The position numbers and the translations under genes were made by a program. Of a DNA stretch of 63,033 bases, positions 8,731-17,787 are shown piece by piece. How positions within the stretch are numbered: position 1 is the first letter of the stretch; each line of letters begins with the position of its first letter. Source of the DNA: Frankia sp. AgB32 (GTDB taxonomy: Bacteria; Actinomycetota; Actinomycetes; Frankiales; Frankiaceae); the NCBI RefSeq assembly GCF_023243045.1, contig NZ_JALKFX010000002.1, forward strand, positions 58,042-121,074, in the 5' to 3' direction. Under the pieces are notes generated by a model, which worked only from the letters and a program-made list of their open reading frames with translations, had not been told where the DNA came from and ran no database searches.

Positions 8731-8807
8731 GGATACCTGCCGCTTTGACAGGGGCAAATCGGGCGCGGACCCTTGCCGAGAAGACAGGTAGGCCGTTTCC
8801 CACGCAT
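8731..8807. repeat. Dispersed intergenic element, copy A
   Basis: This ~75-base stretch aligns with 36611-36692 in the same orientation. Shared blocks are CCGCTTT, AGGGGCAAA, CGGGCG, AGAAG and TCCCA-GC. See copy B. Confidence 0.55.
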
Positions 8808-9185
8808 GGCCGCCGGAACGCGCTCACCGCCGGTGATGCCGTCCGTCAAAGATAACACAAGGCGACCAGAGCACAGCATATGGCGACCAAAACGGGCGCC
8901 GAACCATACAGAACGACAACCGTGGTCCCCCTGAACCGCGGCGGCCCCTGACTATCGTCGCTCACCGTGACCTTCGAATCCCCCGGTCGGCCGCGGACGG
9001 CGGCGGGCGGCCGCGGGCGGCAGGGAGCCAGCCGCGGCGGTCGCGGGCACACCGAACACCGAACACCGAGCCCCAGCAACCAGCTGCCGGCCAACCAGGC
9101 CACAGCACATGCAGAGACGACTCGCCCACCAGCAAGATCGCCCGGACACGAGCTGGGACGGCTGGGCGCGGAGTCGGTGAAACGC

Positions 9186-9238
9186 GCGCAAGGAGGGGAT
9201 CAGGCCGACAGAGTTCTCGGCCTGATCCCCTCCTGCGC
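9186..9238 (-). terminator. Terminator of the korA-korB transcript
   Basis: AGGAGGGGATCAGGCCG pairs with CGGCCTGATCCCCTCCT (9218-9234) around a ten-base loop, and the stem continues with GCGC after a bulge. It lies 54 bases beyond the korB stop and is the strongest hairpin in the gap. Confidence 0.8.
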
Positions 9239-9291
9239 AAGACGGGCGGTCCGCCCGGCCGCCCGTCTGCTCCGGCCAGGGGCGCAGCACC

Positions 9292-10383
9292 CTAGCCGGC
9301 GACCACCCAGGAATCGGCGCCGGTCATCAGCGTCCGCAGGTCACCGCGGCCGCCGGGCCGGGCCGTCGCCAGCCGCTCCTGGTACAGCTGGTCGAAACTC
9401 GGCTGGGACACCGATCGGTACACGCCGATCGGCGGCTCGGCCAGCGCCGTCTCCGCGAGCCGGGCGAGCCCGTACGCGTAGGTCGAGTTCGGCGTGCCCG
9501 GGTCGTGCACGACCACGCGGGAGTCGCCGCCGTTGCCGATCGCCAGCTCACCGGTGCTCGGGTCGCGGATGACACCCCACTGCTCGTTGCCGCCGAACAC
9601 GATCGGCAGGCCAGGCGAGAGCCGGATCGGGCCCAGGTCCGGCGACGCCGGGTTGTCCGTGTCGGACGGTGCCCCCGCGGCGCCGCGCGGCTGGCGCGGG
9701 ATCGCGCTGAACGTCGGGCAGCCCTGGCGGATCTCGACCAGCGCGGCGCCCTGGTGGGCGGCGGCGGCGGTGAGGGTCGCGGTGAGGTGCCGACGGTCGG
9801 AGTCGACCGTGCGGGCCACGAAGGTCGCACCGGCGCCGAGCGCGAGCGCGACCGGGTTGAACGGGTAGTCCAGCGAGCCGTGCGGGCTCGACGGGCTGAC
9901 CGTGCCGACCTTGGACGCGGGCGAGAACTGCCCCTTGGTCAGACCGTAGATCTGGTTGTTGAACAACAGGATCTTGAGGTTGACGTTGCGGCGCAGCGCG
10001 TGGATCAGGTGGTTTCCACCGATGGACAGCGCGTCGCCGTCACCGGTGACCACCCAGACCGACAGGTCCGGCCGGTTGATCGAGATGCCGGTCGCGAACG
10101 ACGGGGCCCGCCCGTGGATGGAGTGGATGCCGTAGGTGTCGAGGTAGTACGGCAGCCGGGAGGAGCAGCCGATGCCCGACACGATGACCGTGTTCTCCGG
10201 GGCGACGCCGAGCGCGGGCAGCAGCCCTCGCATCGTCGAGAGGATCGCGTGATCCCCGCAGCCGGGGCACCAGCGGACCTCCTGGGGGGTGGTGAAGTCT
10301 GCCACGGTCGGGGCCCGCCGGCCGCTCCCGCCGCCGGCCGGCTCCTCCGCCGTCGCCCCGCTCGTCTCGTTGACCTCGCTCAT
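9292..10383 (-). CDS. korB: 2-oxoacid:ferredoxin oxidoreductase, beta subunit
   Basis: 363 residues. This is the thiamine-diphosphate-binding subunit: PQEVRWCPGCGDHAIL, GIGCSSRLPYYL, IHGRAPSFATG and the ThDP/Mg motif GDGDALSIGGNH followed by NNQIYGLTKGQ. It works with the alpha subunit to oxidise 2-oxoglutarate (or another 2-oxoacid) with CoA and reduce ferredoxin. Its start overlaps the alpha-subunit stop by four bases (ATGA). Its place downstream of nifS, with fdxA nearby, suggests it generates reduced ferredoxin for nitrogenase. Substrate specificity is inferred. Confidence 0.93.
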   Translation of the reverse strand: MSEVNETSGATAEEPAGGGSGRRAPTVADFTTPQEVRWCPGCGDHAILSTMRGLLPALGVAPENTVIVSGIGCSSRLPYYLDTYGIHSIHGRAPSFATGISINRPDLSVWVVTGDGDALSIGGNHLIHALRRNVNLKILLFNNQIYGLTKGQFSPASKVGTVSPSSPHGSLDYPFNPVALALGAGATFVARTVDSDRRHLTATLTAAAAHQGAALVEIRQGCPTFSAIPRQPRGAAGAPSDTDNPASPDLGPIRLSPGLPIVFGGNEQWGVIRDPSTGELAIGNGGDSRVVVHDPGTPNSTYAYGLARLAETALAEPPIGVYRSVSQPSFDQLYQERLATARPGGRGDLRTLMTGADSWVVAG

Positions 10384-12404
10384 CGTCCCGCCTCCGGGGT
10401 CGCGTCCTGACTGGTAGCGGTGCCCGCGGTGGCCGCGCCGGTGCTGGCGGCGAGGCGCGCGGCGACGTCGCCGAGCACCTTCGCGGCGTTGTCGCCCGTG
10501 GTGTCCTCCTCGGTGATCCCCTGGATCACCCGGATGATCACCGAGGCGAGCTCCGCCGACCGGAACGGCATGCCGCGGGTCTGGTTGTAGCCAACGGTGT
10601 CGATCAGGGTCTCCCGGCGCAGGTGACCGGCGAGCTGACCGAGGTTCATCTCCGGCACGAGCACGGTGTGGTACTCGGACAGCACCGACGCGAGGTTCGC
10701 GGGCAGCGGCGAGATGTGCCGCAGGTGCGCCTGGGCGACCTTCATCCCCGCGGCACGCACCGTCTGGCAGGCCTCGCCGATGGGACCCCAGGTCGAGCCC
10801 CAGCCGATCACGAGCACGTCCGCGCCGGACCCGGGCGCCCCGCTCGGGTCGTCGACCTCGAGCGGCGGCACGTCGATGCCGTCGATCTTGGCCTGCCGGG
10901 TGCGGATCATCAGGTCGTGGTTGTCCGGGTCGTAGGACACCGCGCCGGTCTGGTCGGCCTTCTCCAGGCCGCCGATGCGGTGGGTCAGACCGGGGGTGCC
11001 GGGAATCGCCAGCGGCCGGGCGAGGGTCGCCGGGTCGCGGGCGTAGGGGTGGAAGACCGGGTTGCCCGCCTCGTCGACCGCGTTCGCCTCGGTGGCGAGG
11101 TCAATCCCGATGAACGGCAGTTCCGCCACCTCGGGTACCCGCCACGGCTCGCTGCCGTTGGCGATGTACGCGTCGGAGAGCAGGATGACCGGGGTCCGGT
11201 AGGCCAGCGCGATCCGCGCCGCCTCCATCGCCGCGTTGAAGCCGTCCGCGGGGGAGCGCACGGCGATGACCGGGATCGGCGCCTCGCCGTGCCGGCCGTA
11301 GAGGGCCTGCAGCAGGTCGGACTGCTCGGTCTTGGTCGGCAGGCCGGTGGACGGCCCGCCGCGCTGCACGTTCACGATGACGAGCGGCAGCTCCATGATC
11401 ACCGCGAGGCCGAGCGCCTCGGCCTTGAGCGCCATGCCGGGGCCGGAGGTGACGGTCACCCCGAGCATGCCGGCGAACGACCCGCCGATCGCCGCGCCGA
11501 TCGCGGCGATCTCGTCCTCGGCCTGGAAGGACCGCACGTCGTTGGAGGCCAGGATGGCCAGCTCGTGCAGGATCTCGGACGCCGGCGTGATCGGGTAGGC
11601 GCCGAGGAACAGCGGCATCCCGGCCTGGTGGGCTGCGGCGACCAGGCCGTAGGCGACCGCCTTGTTGCCCTTGAGATGCCGGTACGTGCCGGGCGGGAGC
11701 GCGGCCGGCTTCACCTCGTAGACGTTCGCGAACGCCTCGGTCGTCTCGCCGTAGATCACCCCGGCCCGCAGCGCGGCGATGTTCGCGGCCTGCACGTCCG
11801 GCTTGGACGCGAACCGCTTGCGCAGGTACTCGATCGTGTCCTCGATCGGCTGGCTGAACATCCAGGACACCAGGCCGAGGGCGAACATGTTCTTCGTCCG
11901 CGCGGCGTCCTTGCGCTTGAGGTTGTGGTCGGCGACGGCCGCGGAGGCGAACCCGGTCAGGTTGATCGCGTGCACCTGGTAGGCGTCCAGCGAACCGTCG
12001 GTGAGCGGGTCGGCCTCGTAACCGGCCTTCTCCAGGCCCAGGACCGTGAAGGTGTCGGTGTCCACGATGATCACGCCGCCGGGCCGCAGCTCGGTGACGT
12101 TGGCCTTCAGTGCCGCCGGGTTCATCGCGATCAGGACGTCGGGCTGGTCGCCGGGGGTCGAGATGTCGTGGTCGGCGATGTGGAGCTGGTAGCTCGACAC
12201 CCCGGCCACGGTTCCCGTTGGCGCGCGGATCTCCGCCGGGTAGTTCGGCAGGGTCGCCACGTCGTTGCCGATCGCGGCGGCCTGGGCGCCGAACCGGTCT
12301 CCGGTGAGCTGCATTCCGTCGCCGGAGTCACCGGCGAACCGGATCACCACGTTCTCCAGCCGTCTGACCCCGTCGGGCCGCTCGGACAACTGCTCGGTGG
12401 GCAT
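10380..12404 (-). CDS. korA: 2-oxoacid:ferredoxin oxidoreductase, fused gamma-alpha subunit
   Basis: 674 residues. The N-terminal gamma domain (VVIRFAGDSGDGMQLTGDRFG, residues ~15-200) is fused to the pyrimidine-binding alpha domain (KGNKAVAYGLVAAAHQAG, GAYPITPASEILHELA, FQAEDEIAAIGAAIGGSFAG). It has no ferredoxin-type cluster domain, so electrons leave through the beta subunit to an external ferredoxin. ATG at 12404 is chosen over 12416 because GAGG lies at proper distance. An 82-base gap separates it from nifS with no clear terminator, so it may be co-transcribed with nif. Confidence 0.93.
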   Translation of the reverse strand: MPTEQLSERPDGVRRLENVVIRFAGDSGDGMQLTGDRFGAQAAAIGNDVATLPNYPAEIRAPTGTVAGVSSYQLHIADHDISTPGDQPDVLIAMNPAALKANVTELRPGGVIIVDTDTFTVLGLEKAGYEADPLTDGSLDAYQVHAINLTGFASAAVADHNLKRKDAARTKNMFALGLVSWMFSQPIEDTIEYLRKRFASKPDVQAANIAALRAGVIYGETTEAFANVYEVKPAALPPGTYRHLKGNKAVAYGLVAAAHQAGMPLFLGAYPITPASEILHELAILASNDVRSFQAEDEIAAIGAAIGGSFAGMLGVTVTSGPGMALKAEALGLAVIMELPLVIVNVQRGGPSTGLPTKTEQSDLLQALYGRHGEAPIPVIAVRSPADGFNAAMEAARIALAYRTPVILLSDAYIANGSEPWRVPEVAELPFIGIDLATEANAVDEAGNPVFHPYARDPATLARPLAIPGTPGLTHRIGGLEKADQTGAVSYDPDNHDLMIRTRQAKIDGIDVPPLEVDDPSGAPGSGADVLVIGWGSTWGPIGEACQTVRAAGMKVAQAHLRHISPLPANLASVLSEYHTVLVPEMNLGQLAGHLRRETLIDTVGYNQTRGMPFRSAELASVIIRVIQGITEEDTTGDNAAKVLGDVAARLAASTGAATAGTATSQDATPEAGR

Positions 12405-12486
12405 GGGAGACCTCATTTCAGGCGTCGCGTCCCGCGCCGAACATCACCGGGGAGTGCTCGGCGAGACGGGCGGCGCGGATCAGTGA

Positions 12487-13842
12487 TCAGGGCAGGGCAG
12501 ATCGGGGAACGGGCAGTTCGGGGGCCCGACCACCGATCGAGGCGGCCTCGCCGGCCGACCCGAACGGGTCGGCCGGGTCGGCGGGGTCGGCTGGGTCTGC
12601 GGGATCGGCGGGATCGGCGGGATCGGCGGGCCGGGGCAGCTCGCCGGAACCGACCGCGTGCAGCGACTGCACCCGCAGCACCGCGCGGGCCACCGTCGCC
12701 GCGGCGGCGTGGAGCTGGTCGACGGTGGTGAACCGGCCGACGCTGAAGCGCAGGCTCTCCCGCGCCGCGGTCGCCGAACGGCCCATCGCGAGCAGCACCG
12801 GCGACGGCTCCTGCCCCCCGCCGTGGCACGCGGAGCCGGCGGAGACCGCCACGTCCGGCAGGCACGACTGCACGGCGTCGGCGTCGGCACCGACGAAACG
12901 CAGGTTCAGCGTGTTCGGCAGTCGGTCCTGGCCAGGCCGGCCGGTGCCGACCACGGCCGGCCCGTTCACCTGCACCGTCTCGGCGCCGAGCCAGCCGACC
13001 AGCAGGTCGTAGAGCAGCTCGGTCTGGTCGCGGTGGCGGGTGGCCTCGTCGTCCATCACCGCGGCGGCGATCCGGGCGGCGGCGCCGAAGCCGACGATCC
13101 CCGGGGTGTTCAGGGTCCCGGACCGCAGCCCGCGTTCCTGCCCACCGCCGTGGACGAGCGGCACGAGCCGGGCCCGCACCCGGCGCCCGGCGACGAGCAC
13201 GCCGACGCCCTTCGGTCCGTAGATCTTGTGCGCGGAGGCGACGGCCAGGTCGATGCCGGCGTCGACCACCGAGACGTGCAGGCGCCCGAAGATCTGGGTG
13301 ATGTCGCAGAGGAACAGCGCCCCGGCCTCGTGGGCCAGCTCGGCGACCGGCCGCGGGTCGGTCAGCGCCCCCGTCTCGTTGTTCGCCGCCATCACCGCGA
13401 CCAGGGCGACCTCGCCGCCGGCGGGCGTCGGGCGCAGCAGTGCGCGCAGGTGGGCGAGGTCGAGGACGCCGTCCGGGTGGACCCGGATGGTCTGCACGCT
13501 GCCCTCGTGCCGCTCGGCGGCGGCGCGCGCGGCAGCGAGCACCGCCGGATGCTCGGTGGCGCCGACCAGCACCCGGCGCCGCGTCGGCGGCTCGCCGGCG
13601 AGGATCCCGGCGATCGCCAGGTTCGCGGCCTCGGTGGCGCCGCTGGTGAACACGACGTCGCGGGGCCGGGCCCCGGCGAGCGTGGCGATGTCGCGGCGGG
13701 CCTGGTCGACGAGCCGGGCGACGGCCTGACCGGCCGGGTGTGGGCTCGCCGGGTTCGCGAAGTGCTCCCGCAGCAGCGGCAGCATGGCGTTGAGGACCTC
13801 CGGGTCGACCGGGGTCGTCGCGTTGTGGTCCAGATAGATCAT
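12487..13842 (-). CDS. nifS: Cysteine desulfurase, NifS type, with ADP-repeat tail
   Basis: 451 residues. A PLP-dependent aminotransferase class V enzyme: LDHNATTPVDPEVL, the PLP lysine in ASAHKIYGPKG (about K206), and the persulfide Cys in SAGSACHGGG (about C339). It supplies sulfur for nitrogenase clusters. The last ~50 residues are not part of the fold: they begin with about six Ala-Asp-Pro repeats encoded by a degenerate nine-base repeat (12555-12634). It overlaps the hesA stop by four bases (ATGA), so it is translationally coupled. Confidence 0.92.
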   Translation of the reverse strand: MIYLDHNATTPVDPEVLNAMLPLLREHFANPASPHPAGQAVARLVDQARRDIATLAGARPRDVVFTSGATEAANLAIAGILAGEPPTRRRVLVGATEHPAVLAAARAAAERHEGSVQTIRVHPDGVLDLAHLRALLRPTPAGGEVALVAVMAANNETGALTDPRPVAELAHEAGALFLCDITQIFGRLHVSVVDAGIDLAVASAHKIYGPKGVGVLVAGRRVRARLVPLVHGGGQERGLRSGTLNTPGIVGFGAAARIAAAVMDDEATRHRDQTELLYDLLVGWLGAETVQVNGPAVVGTGRPGQDRLPNTLNLRFVGADADAVQSCLPDVAVSAGSACHGGGQEPSPVLLAMGRSATAARESLRFSVGRFTTVDQLHAAAATVARAVLRVQSLHAVGSGELPRPADPADPADPADPADPADPADPFGSAGEAASIGGRAPELPVPRSALP

Positions 13843-14738
13843 GCGGAGCCGCCGGGGTCGTGTTCCGGGCTGTCCGGGCTGTCCGGGCTGTCCGGGCTGC
13901 CTGGTCCACAGTCCGGGCAGGCCGGGTCGCGCCGGGTCCGCGGGGCCCGCATGTCGACGTCCCACAGGTCGACGTGGACGAGGCGGCCGACGGCGGGCTC
14001 GGCGAACCCGCCGGCGACCTTCAGCGCCTCGGTCGCCGCCAGGCAGCCGACCGTCCCGGCGACCGAGCCGAGCACCGGGAAGCCGAGCGGCTCCCAGGAC
14101 GGGTCGCCCTCCGGGAACACGCACCGCAGGCACGGCTCCCCCGGCCGGACCACCAACAGGTACGCCTCGGTGGAGTTCATCGCCGCGACGACCAGCGGCA
14201 CCCCGTTGCGCACACACAACCGGTTGATCAGATAACGCTCGGGGAAGTTGTGCCGGGCGTCGACGACCACGTCGGCCTCGGCGATCAGGCTCGGCACGGC
14301 GGGGTCGTCCAGCGGGCGGTCGATCGCGACGATCTCCACCTGCGGGTGGTGCGCGCGCAGTGTGTCGGCGGCGCAGAGCACCCGCGACTGCCCGACCCGC
14401 TCCGGACGCATCAGCGTCTGCCGGTTGAGGTCGGGCTCCTCCAGGTCACCGGGGTGCACCAGGATGAGCCGGCCGACCCCGGCGGCGGCCAGGTAGGTCG
14501 CCGCCGCCCCGCCGACCCCGCCGACCCCGGCCACCAGCACCGTCGCCTGACTCAGCCGCCGTTGGACCGCGACCCCGAAGCCGGGGATGCTCACCTGCCG
14601 GTCGTAGCGTCGGGAGACGTCGGCACCGGGCGGGGCGGACTGGACGGGCAACGCTGACGGGACCGGCACGGTCCGCGCTGGCGGTCCGGGGCAGATCGTC
14701 CTCAGGCGCGGGTGGGAGTGGGATCGGGCAGTGACCAT
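13839..14738 (-). CDS. hesA: HesA/MoeB/ThiF-family adenylyltransferase in the nif operon
   Basis: 299 residues. An E1-like fold with the nucleotide loop VAGVGGVGGAAATYLAAAGVGRL, the Asn/Arg/Gln block DLNRQTLM, and two zinc-type Cys pairs (CLRC, CPDC). HesA proteins are recurrent in cyanobacterial and Frankia nif clusters and may help Mo or sulfur handling. The first ~40 residues precede the fold. The C-terminus carries about four Ser-Pro-Asp repeats from a nine-base repeat (13862-13898). It is separated from the HesB-Nfu gene by 67 bases. Confidence 0.88.
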   Translation of the reverse strand: MVTARSHSHPRLRTICPGPPARTVPVPSALPVQSAPPGADVSRRYDRQVSIPGFGVAVQRRLSQATVLVAGVGGVGGAAATYLAAAGVGRLILVHPGDLEEPDLNRQTLMRPERVGQSRVLCAADTLRAHHPQVEIVAIDRPLDDPAVPSLIAEADVVVDARHNFPERYLINRLCVRNGVPLVVAAMNSTEAYLLVVRPGEPCLRCVFPEGDPSWEPLGFPVLGSVAGTVGCLAATEALKVAGGFAEPAVGRLVHVDLWDVDMRAPRTRRDPACPDCGPGSPDSPDSPDSPEHDPGGSA

Positions 14739-14805
14739 CGTGCGCTCCGCGGTTATCGGCAGGACGGGTGGAAAAGGGCGGGCTGCTCCGCCGAGCCGTG
14801 GCCGG

Positions 14806-15426
14806 TCAGGAGACCAGCGCGACCCGGCCGATCTCCGGCAGCAGCTCCTTGAGCCGGGCCTCGATCACCCCGGAGAGGGTCGCGCCCGCGCTGGAGCAGC
14901 TCCCGCAGGCGCCGGTCAGCTTCATGTGCACCTCGGCGGAACCCGGCTGGCCGCCGCCGGCGAGGACGGCGACGATCTCGGCGTCGCCGCCGTCGCCCTG
15001 TAGGAACGGACGGATCTCCGCCATCGCCTCCTCGACCCGCTCGCGCAGCAACGCGTCGGCCTCGGAGCGCTCCGGTGCGTCCGAGGCGCCGAACGACGAC
15101 CCGCAGCCGCAGGAGCTCTTGGCGTTCGGGTTGGTGAAGGTGAACCCGGAGGACGTGAGGGTCTCGGCGTAGTCGACCCGCATGCCCCGCAGCAGATGTG
15201 CCACCGAGGAGGCGACGACGACGTCGAAGCCGTCCTGGCCGTAGACGGCGTCCTCGGCTTCGGCGCCGGGAACGAGCGAGAGGTTGTAGGTGTAGCCGGC
15301 GCAGCCGCCCGTCTCGACGCCGATGCGCAGGGCGAAGCCGTCCGTCCCGGGCGTCGAGGTGAGCAGGTGACGCACCTGCGTGCGGGCCCGCTCGGTCAGC
15401 TCGATGACAGGGGTGGTCGTGGTCAT
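14806..15426 (-). CDS. HesB/IscA - Nfu fusion protein (nif Fe-S carrier)
   Basis: 206 residues in two domains. Residues ~1-110 are an A-type carrier: Cys in [12 protein letters not shown] and the CxC of KSSCGCGSS. Residues ~120-206 are an Nfu domain with [21 protein letters not shown] (CxxC). Both halves bind and transfer Fe-S clusters. It takes the place of nifU in this cluster but lacks the IscU-like scaffold and the 2Fe-2S domain of classical NifU. It overlaps the nifB stop by four bases. Calling it nifU outright would mislead. Confidence 0.9.
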   Translation of the reverse strand: MTTTTPVIELTERARTQVRHLLTSTPGTDGFALRIGVETGGCAGYTYNLSLVPGAEAEDAVYGQDGFDVVVASSVAHLLRGMRVDYAETLTSSGFTFTNPNAKSSCGCGSSFGASDAPERSEADALLRERVEEAMAEIRPFLQGDGGDAEIVAVLAGGGQPGSAEVHMKLTGACGSCSSAGATLSGVIEARLKELLPEIGRVALVS

Positions 15427-16910
15427 GGGGTGCCAACCTCCGCGGGTGCACGGTCGGTGATGAGGCGGCCGCCGACTTCGGCCACCGCCTTGTCGATGAG
15501 GTCGTAGATCTCCACCGGCTCGATGCCGGCCTCGGCCAGGGCGTCGGTCGGCCCCGGGCCGATCTTGCTGCAGAGCACCGCGGCACAGTCGGCGAGCATC
15601 TCGATGGTCTGGGCGAGCTTCGACGGGCCCTTGCCGTCGCCCTCGTCCTCGTCGCAGTCGGACGGGCCGTTGCAGTAGCGGTCGACGTCGCGGGTCTGCA
15701 CCAGCCGCGCCCAGCCGGGTGCGGCCTCGTAGATCCAGAACTCGCCGGCGTGGCCGAAGTGCTGGTTGACGACGCCGCTGCCCTTGGTCGCGACGGCGAC
15801 GAGGACCACCTCGTCCGGGCGGACCGCCGGGGCGGCCGGCTCGTCCGGGGGAGTCGGGATCGTCAGGCCGGTGGAGATGTTGAGGCTCTCCCGGGTCATG
15901 GCGACCTCGGAGCGCCAGCGCTCGATCTCCTCGTGCGCGGCCTGCCGGCCTTCTAGGTCGTAGGCGATCTCGCGACCCTGGTATGTCTCGGGGCTGAACT
16001 CGTCGCCGCGGTCCTCGCCGAGCAGGCCGACCGCGTCGGAGCGGCACTGCCGGCAGTGCCGCATCATGTTCATCTCGGCGCCGTCGTCCTGCTCGCACCG
16101 GTCCTGCAGGAGCTTGAGCTCCTGCGCGGTCGGCCCGCGCTGGCCGGTCAGGCCGAAGTGGGTGCCATGCTCGGGCGCCGAGACCAGCGGCATCACGTTG
16201 TGCAGGAACGCGCCGAGCTCCTTGACCGTCCGGGAGACCTCGACGAGGTGCTCGTCGTTGACCCCGGGGATCAGCACCGAGTTGACCTTGCAGAGGATCT
16301 TCCGGTCGGCCAGCGCGGCGAGGCCTTCGAGCTGCTGCTCGGAGAGGATCCGCGAGGCTTCCTGGCCGGTGTACCGCTTGCCCCTGTAGGCGACCCACGG
16401 GTAGATCCGCTCGCCGACCGCGGGATCGATCATGTTGATCGTGATCGTCACGTGGTCGACGTTCAGGTCGGCGATGCGGTCGACGAACTCGGGCAGGCGC
16501 AGCCCGTTGGTCGACAGGCAGAGCTTGATGTCCGGGCAGTCCCGGGCCACCAGTTCCATCGTGCGGAACGTCGGCTTCGGGTTGGCCAGCGGGTCACCGG
16601 GTCCGGCGATGCCGAGCACGCTCATCTGCTTGATCTCGCTGGCGACCAGCTTGACCTTGGCGAACGCGTCCTCGGGGGTCAGCAGGTCACTGGTGACGCC
16701 CGGCCGGCTCTCGTTGGCGCAGTCGTACTTCCGGTTGCAGTAGTTGCACTGGATGTTGCAGGCGGGGGCGACCGCGACGTGCATGCGGGCGTAGTACTGG
16801 TGCGCCTCAGCGCTGTAGCACGGATGGTTGGCGATCTTCTCGGCGATCTCCGGGTCCTGCTGCGGCGTGGTGGTGCCGCAGCTGGTGGTGCTCCGGCAGC
16901 CGGCGCTCAT
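15423..16910 (-). CDS. nifB: FeMo-cofactor biosynthesis radical SAM protein NifB
   Basis: 495 residues. Radical SAM cluster ligands C51, C55 and C58 lie in [35 protein letters not shown] and [14 protein letters not shown] are further NifB signatures. The C-terminal ~110 residues form a NifX/NafY-like domain ([19 protein letters not shown]), giving the fused NifB-NifX architecture. It makes NifB-co, the carbide-containing precursor of FeMo-co. The stop overlaps the HesB-Nfu start and its own ATG overlaps the nifZ stop, both by four bases. Confidence 0.97.
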   Translation of the reverse strand: MSAGCRSTTSCGTTTPQQDPEIAEKIANHPCYSAEAHQYYARMHVAVAPACNIQCNYCNRKYDCANESRPGVTSDLLTPEDAFAKVKLVASEIKQMSVLGIAGPGDPLANPKPTFRTMELVARDCPDIKLCLSTNGLRLPEFVDRIADLNVDHVTITINMIDPAVGERIYPWVAYRGKRYTGQEASRILSEQQLEGLAALADRKILCKVNSVLIPGVNDEHLVEVSRTVKELGAFLHNVMPLVSAPEHGTHFGLTGQRGPTAQELKLLQDRCEQDDGAEMNMMRHCRQCRSDAVGLLGEDRGDEFSPETYQGREIAYDLEGRQAAHEEIERWRSEVAMTRESLNISTGLTIPTPPDEPAAPAVRPDEVVLVAVATKGSGVVNQHFGHAGEFWIYEAAPGWARLVQTRDVDRYCNGPSDCDEDEGDGKGPSKLAQTIEMLADCAAVLCSKIGPGPTDALAEAGIEPVEIYDLIDKAVAEVGGRLITDRAPAEVGTP

Positions 16911-17392
16911 CGGGGGCCGTCCTTCCCACCGGCCGCCCCCGCAACGGTCGACTTCGCCGCCGGCTCGCTCCCGGCCTTGTCGCCGTGGCCGTGGCCCTTG
17001 CCACCGCCGCCGGAGCAGTCGGCCTTGCCGTGCTTGCAGCCGCCACCAGACCCGCCGTGGTGCTCGTCCGCGGTCGGCGCCGAGGTCGACACACTCGTCG
17101 CGATCGGGACGGCGACCGGCGGCGCGCTCGGCTCGCGGGTGGGTTCTCCCTCGCCGTCCGGCAGCGGAGCGAGTTCGCGCTCCAGGGCGCCGACAACCCG
17201 GCCGTTGCGGAAGGCGACCGCGTAGACGATGTGTTCCTGCAGGTAGAGGCCGACGTTGATGACCTCGCCCCGGGTACCCGCCTCGACCAGCACTTCGCCG
17301 ACGGAGACCGCCGGGTCGGGGTAGGTGCCGTCGTTGCGCAGCTCCTTGACGGTGACGACGACATCTCCGACGTCGTAGGTGTTGCTGCTCAC
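16907..17392 (-). CDS. nifZ: NifZ with His/Cys/Gly-rich C-terminal tail
   Basis: 161 residues. The NifZ beta-barrel domain covers about residues 1-80 ([42 protein letters not shown]). The remaining half is an extension containing [16 protein letters not shown] and [11 protein letters not shown], dense in His, Cys and Gly, which looks able to bind metal. NifZ helps mature the second P-cluster of NifDK. Four-base overlaps join it to nifW and nifB. Confidence 0.92.
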   Translation of the reverse strand: MSSNTYDVGDVVVTVKELRNDGTYPDPAVSVGEVLVEAGTRGEVINVGLYLQEHIVYAVAFRNGRVVGALERELAPLPDGEGEPTREPSAPPVAVPIATSVSTSAPTADEHHGGSGGGCKHGKADCSGGGGKGHGHGDKAGSEPAAKSTVAGAAGGKDGPR

Positions 17393-17787
17393 TGGTCCTC
17401 CTCCGGCTGCGCGGTCGGTGCCGGCCGGGCGTCGCCCGGCCGCTGCACGGTGATGTCGGACGACGGCACGAAGCCCGCCGCCTCAGGTGCGCGGTCCTTG
17501 AGGACCTTGAAGACCCGGTGGTCCAGCGCCGTGGCATTGAGGAACGCCTGGTAGCAGCGCTCGAGGCCGTCGTGGTAGACGCGCAGCAGTTCCGCCGGGT
17601 CGGCCTGCTCGCCGTCGCCGGCGTCGTGCAGGCGGCCCAGCTCGTCGCCGAACAGCCGCAGGATGTGCAGCCGGTTGACGGCGACGACGCGCGGGTCGTA
17701 GGCGACGCCGAGCAGGTCGAGGTACTGCTCCGCGGTGGTGCAGCGGTGGAACTCGGCGAGCTGGGCCGCGGCGGTGGTCGTGCTCAT
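17389..17787 (-). CDS. nifW: Nitrogenase-stabilising/protective protein NifW
   Basis: 132 residues, near the usual length. [35 protein letters not shown] (spread over residues ~13-48) and [19 protein letters not shown] are NifW signatures. NifW binds NifDK and is linked to oxygen tolerance and P-cluster maturation. The C-terminal ~20 residues are Pro/Asp-rich and variable. Its start overlaps the upstream small gene by four bases. Confidence 0.93.
   Translation of the reverse strand: MSTTTAAAQLAEFHRCTTAEQYLDLLGVAYDPRVVAVNRLHILRLFGDELGRLHDAGDGEQADPAELLRVYHDGLERCYQAFLNATALDHRVFKVLKDRAPEAAGFVPSSDITVQRPGDARPAPTAQPEEDQ

Larger units (their letters stand above)
8106..9185. other. Long intergenic region with repeats, no convincing gene
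   Basis: About 1.1 kb between convergent fdxA and korB. It holds two terminators, short direct repeats around 8282-8453, a GC-rich block of CGCCCCGCAG/CACGTCGCA repeats (8590-8660) and a dispersed element (8731-8807). All open frames here have the codon pattern of non-coding GC-rich DNA. A 40-residue minus-strand frame ending LVAICCALVALCYL (8846-8968) has a hydrophobic end but atypical codon use. Confidence 0.6.

Noticed and set aside
10623-12731. Long plus-strand frame antisense to korA
   Set aside because: An artefact of high third-position GC; the korA protein is unambiguous.
14806-15426. Naming the HesB-Nfu gene nifU
   Set aside because: It lacks the scaffold and 2Fe-2S domains that define NifU, so no symbol is given.
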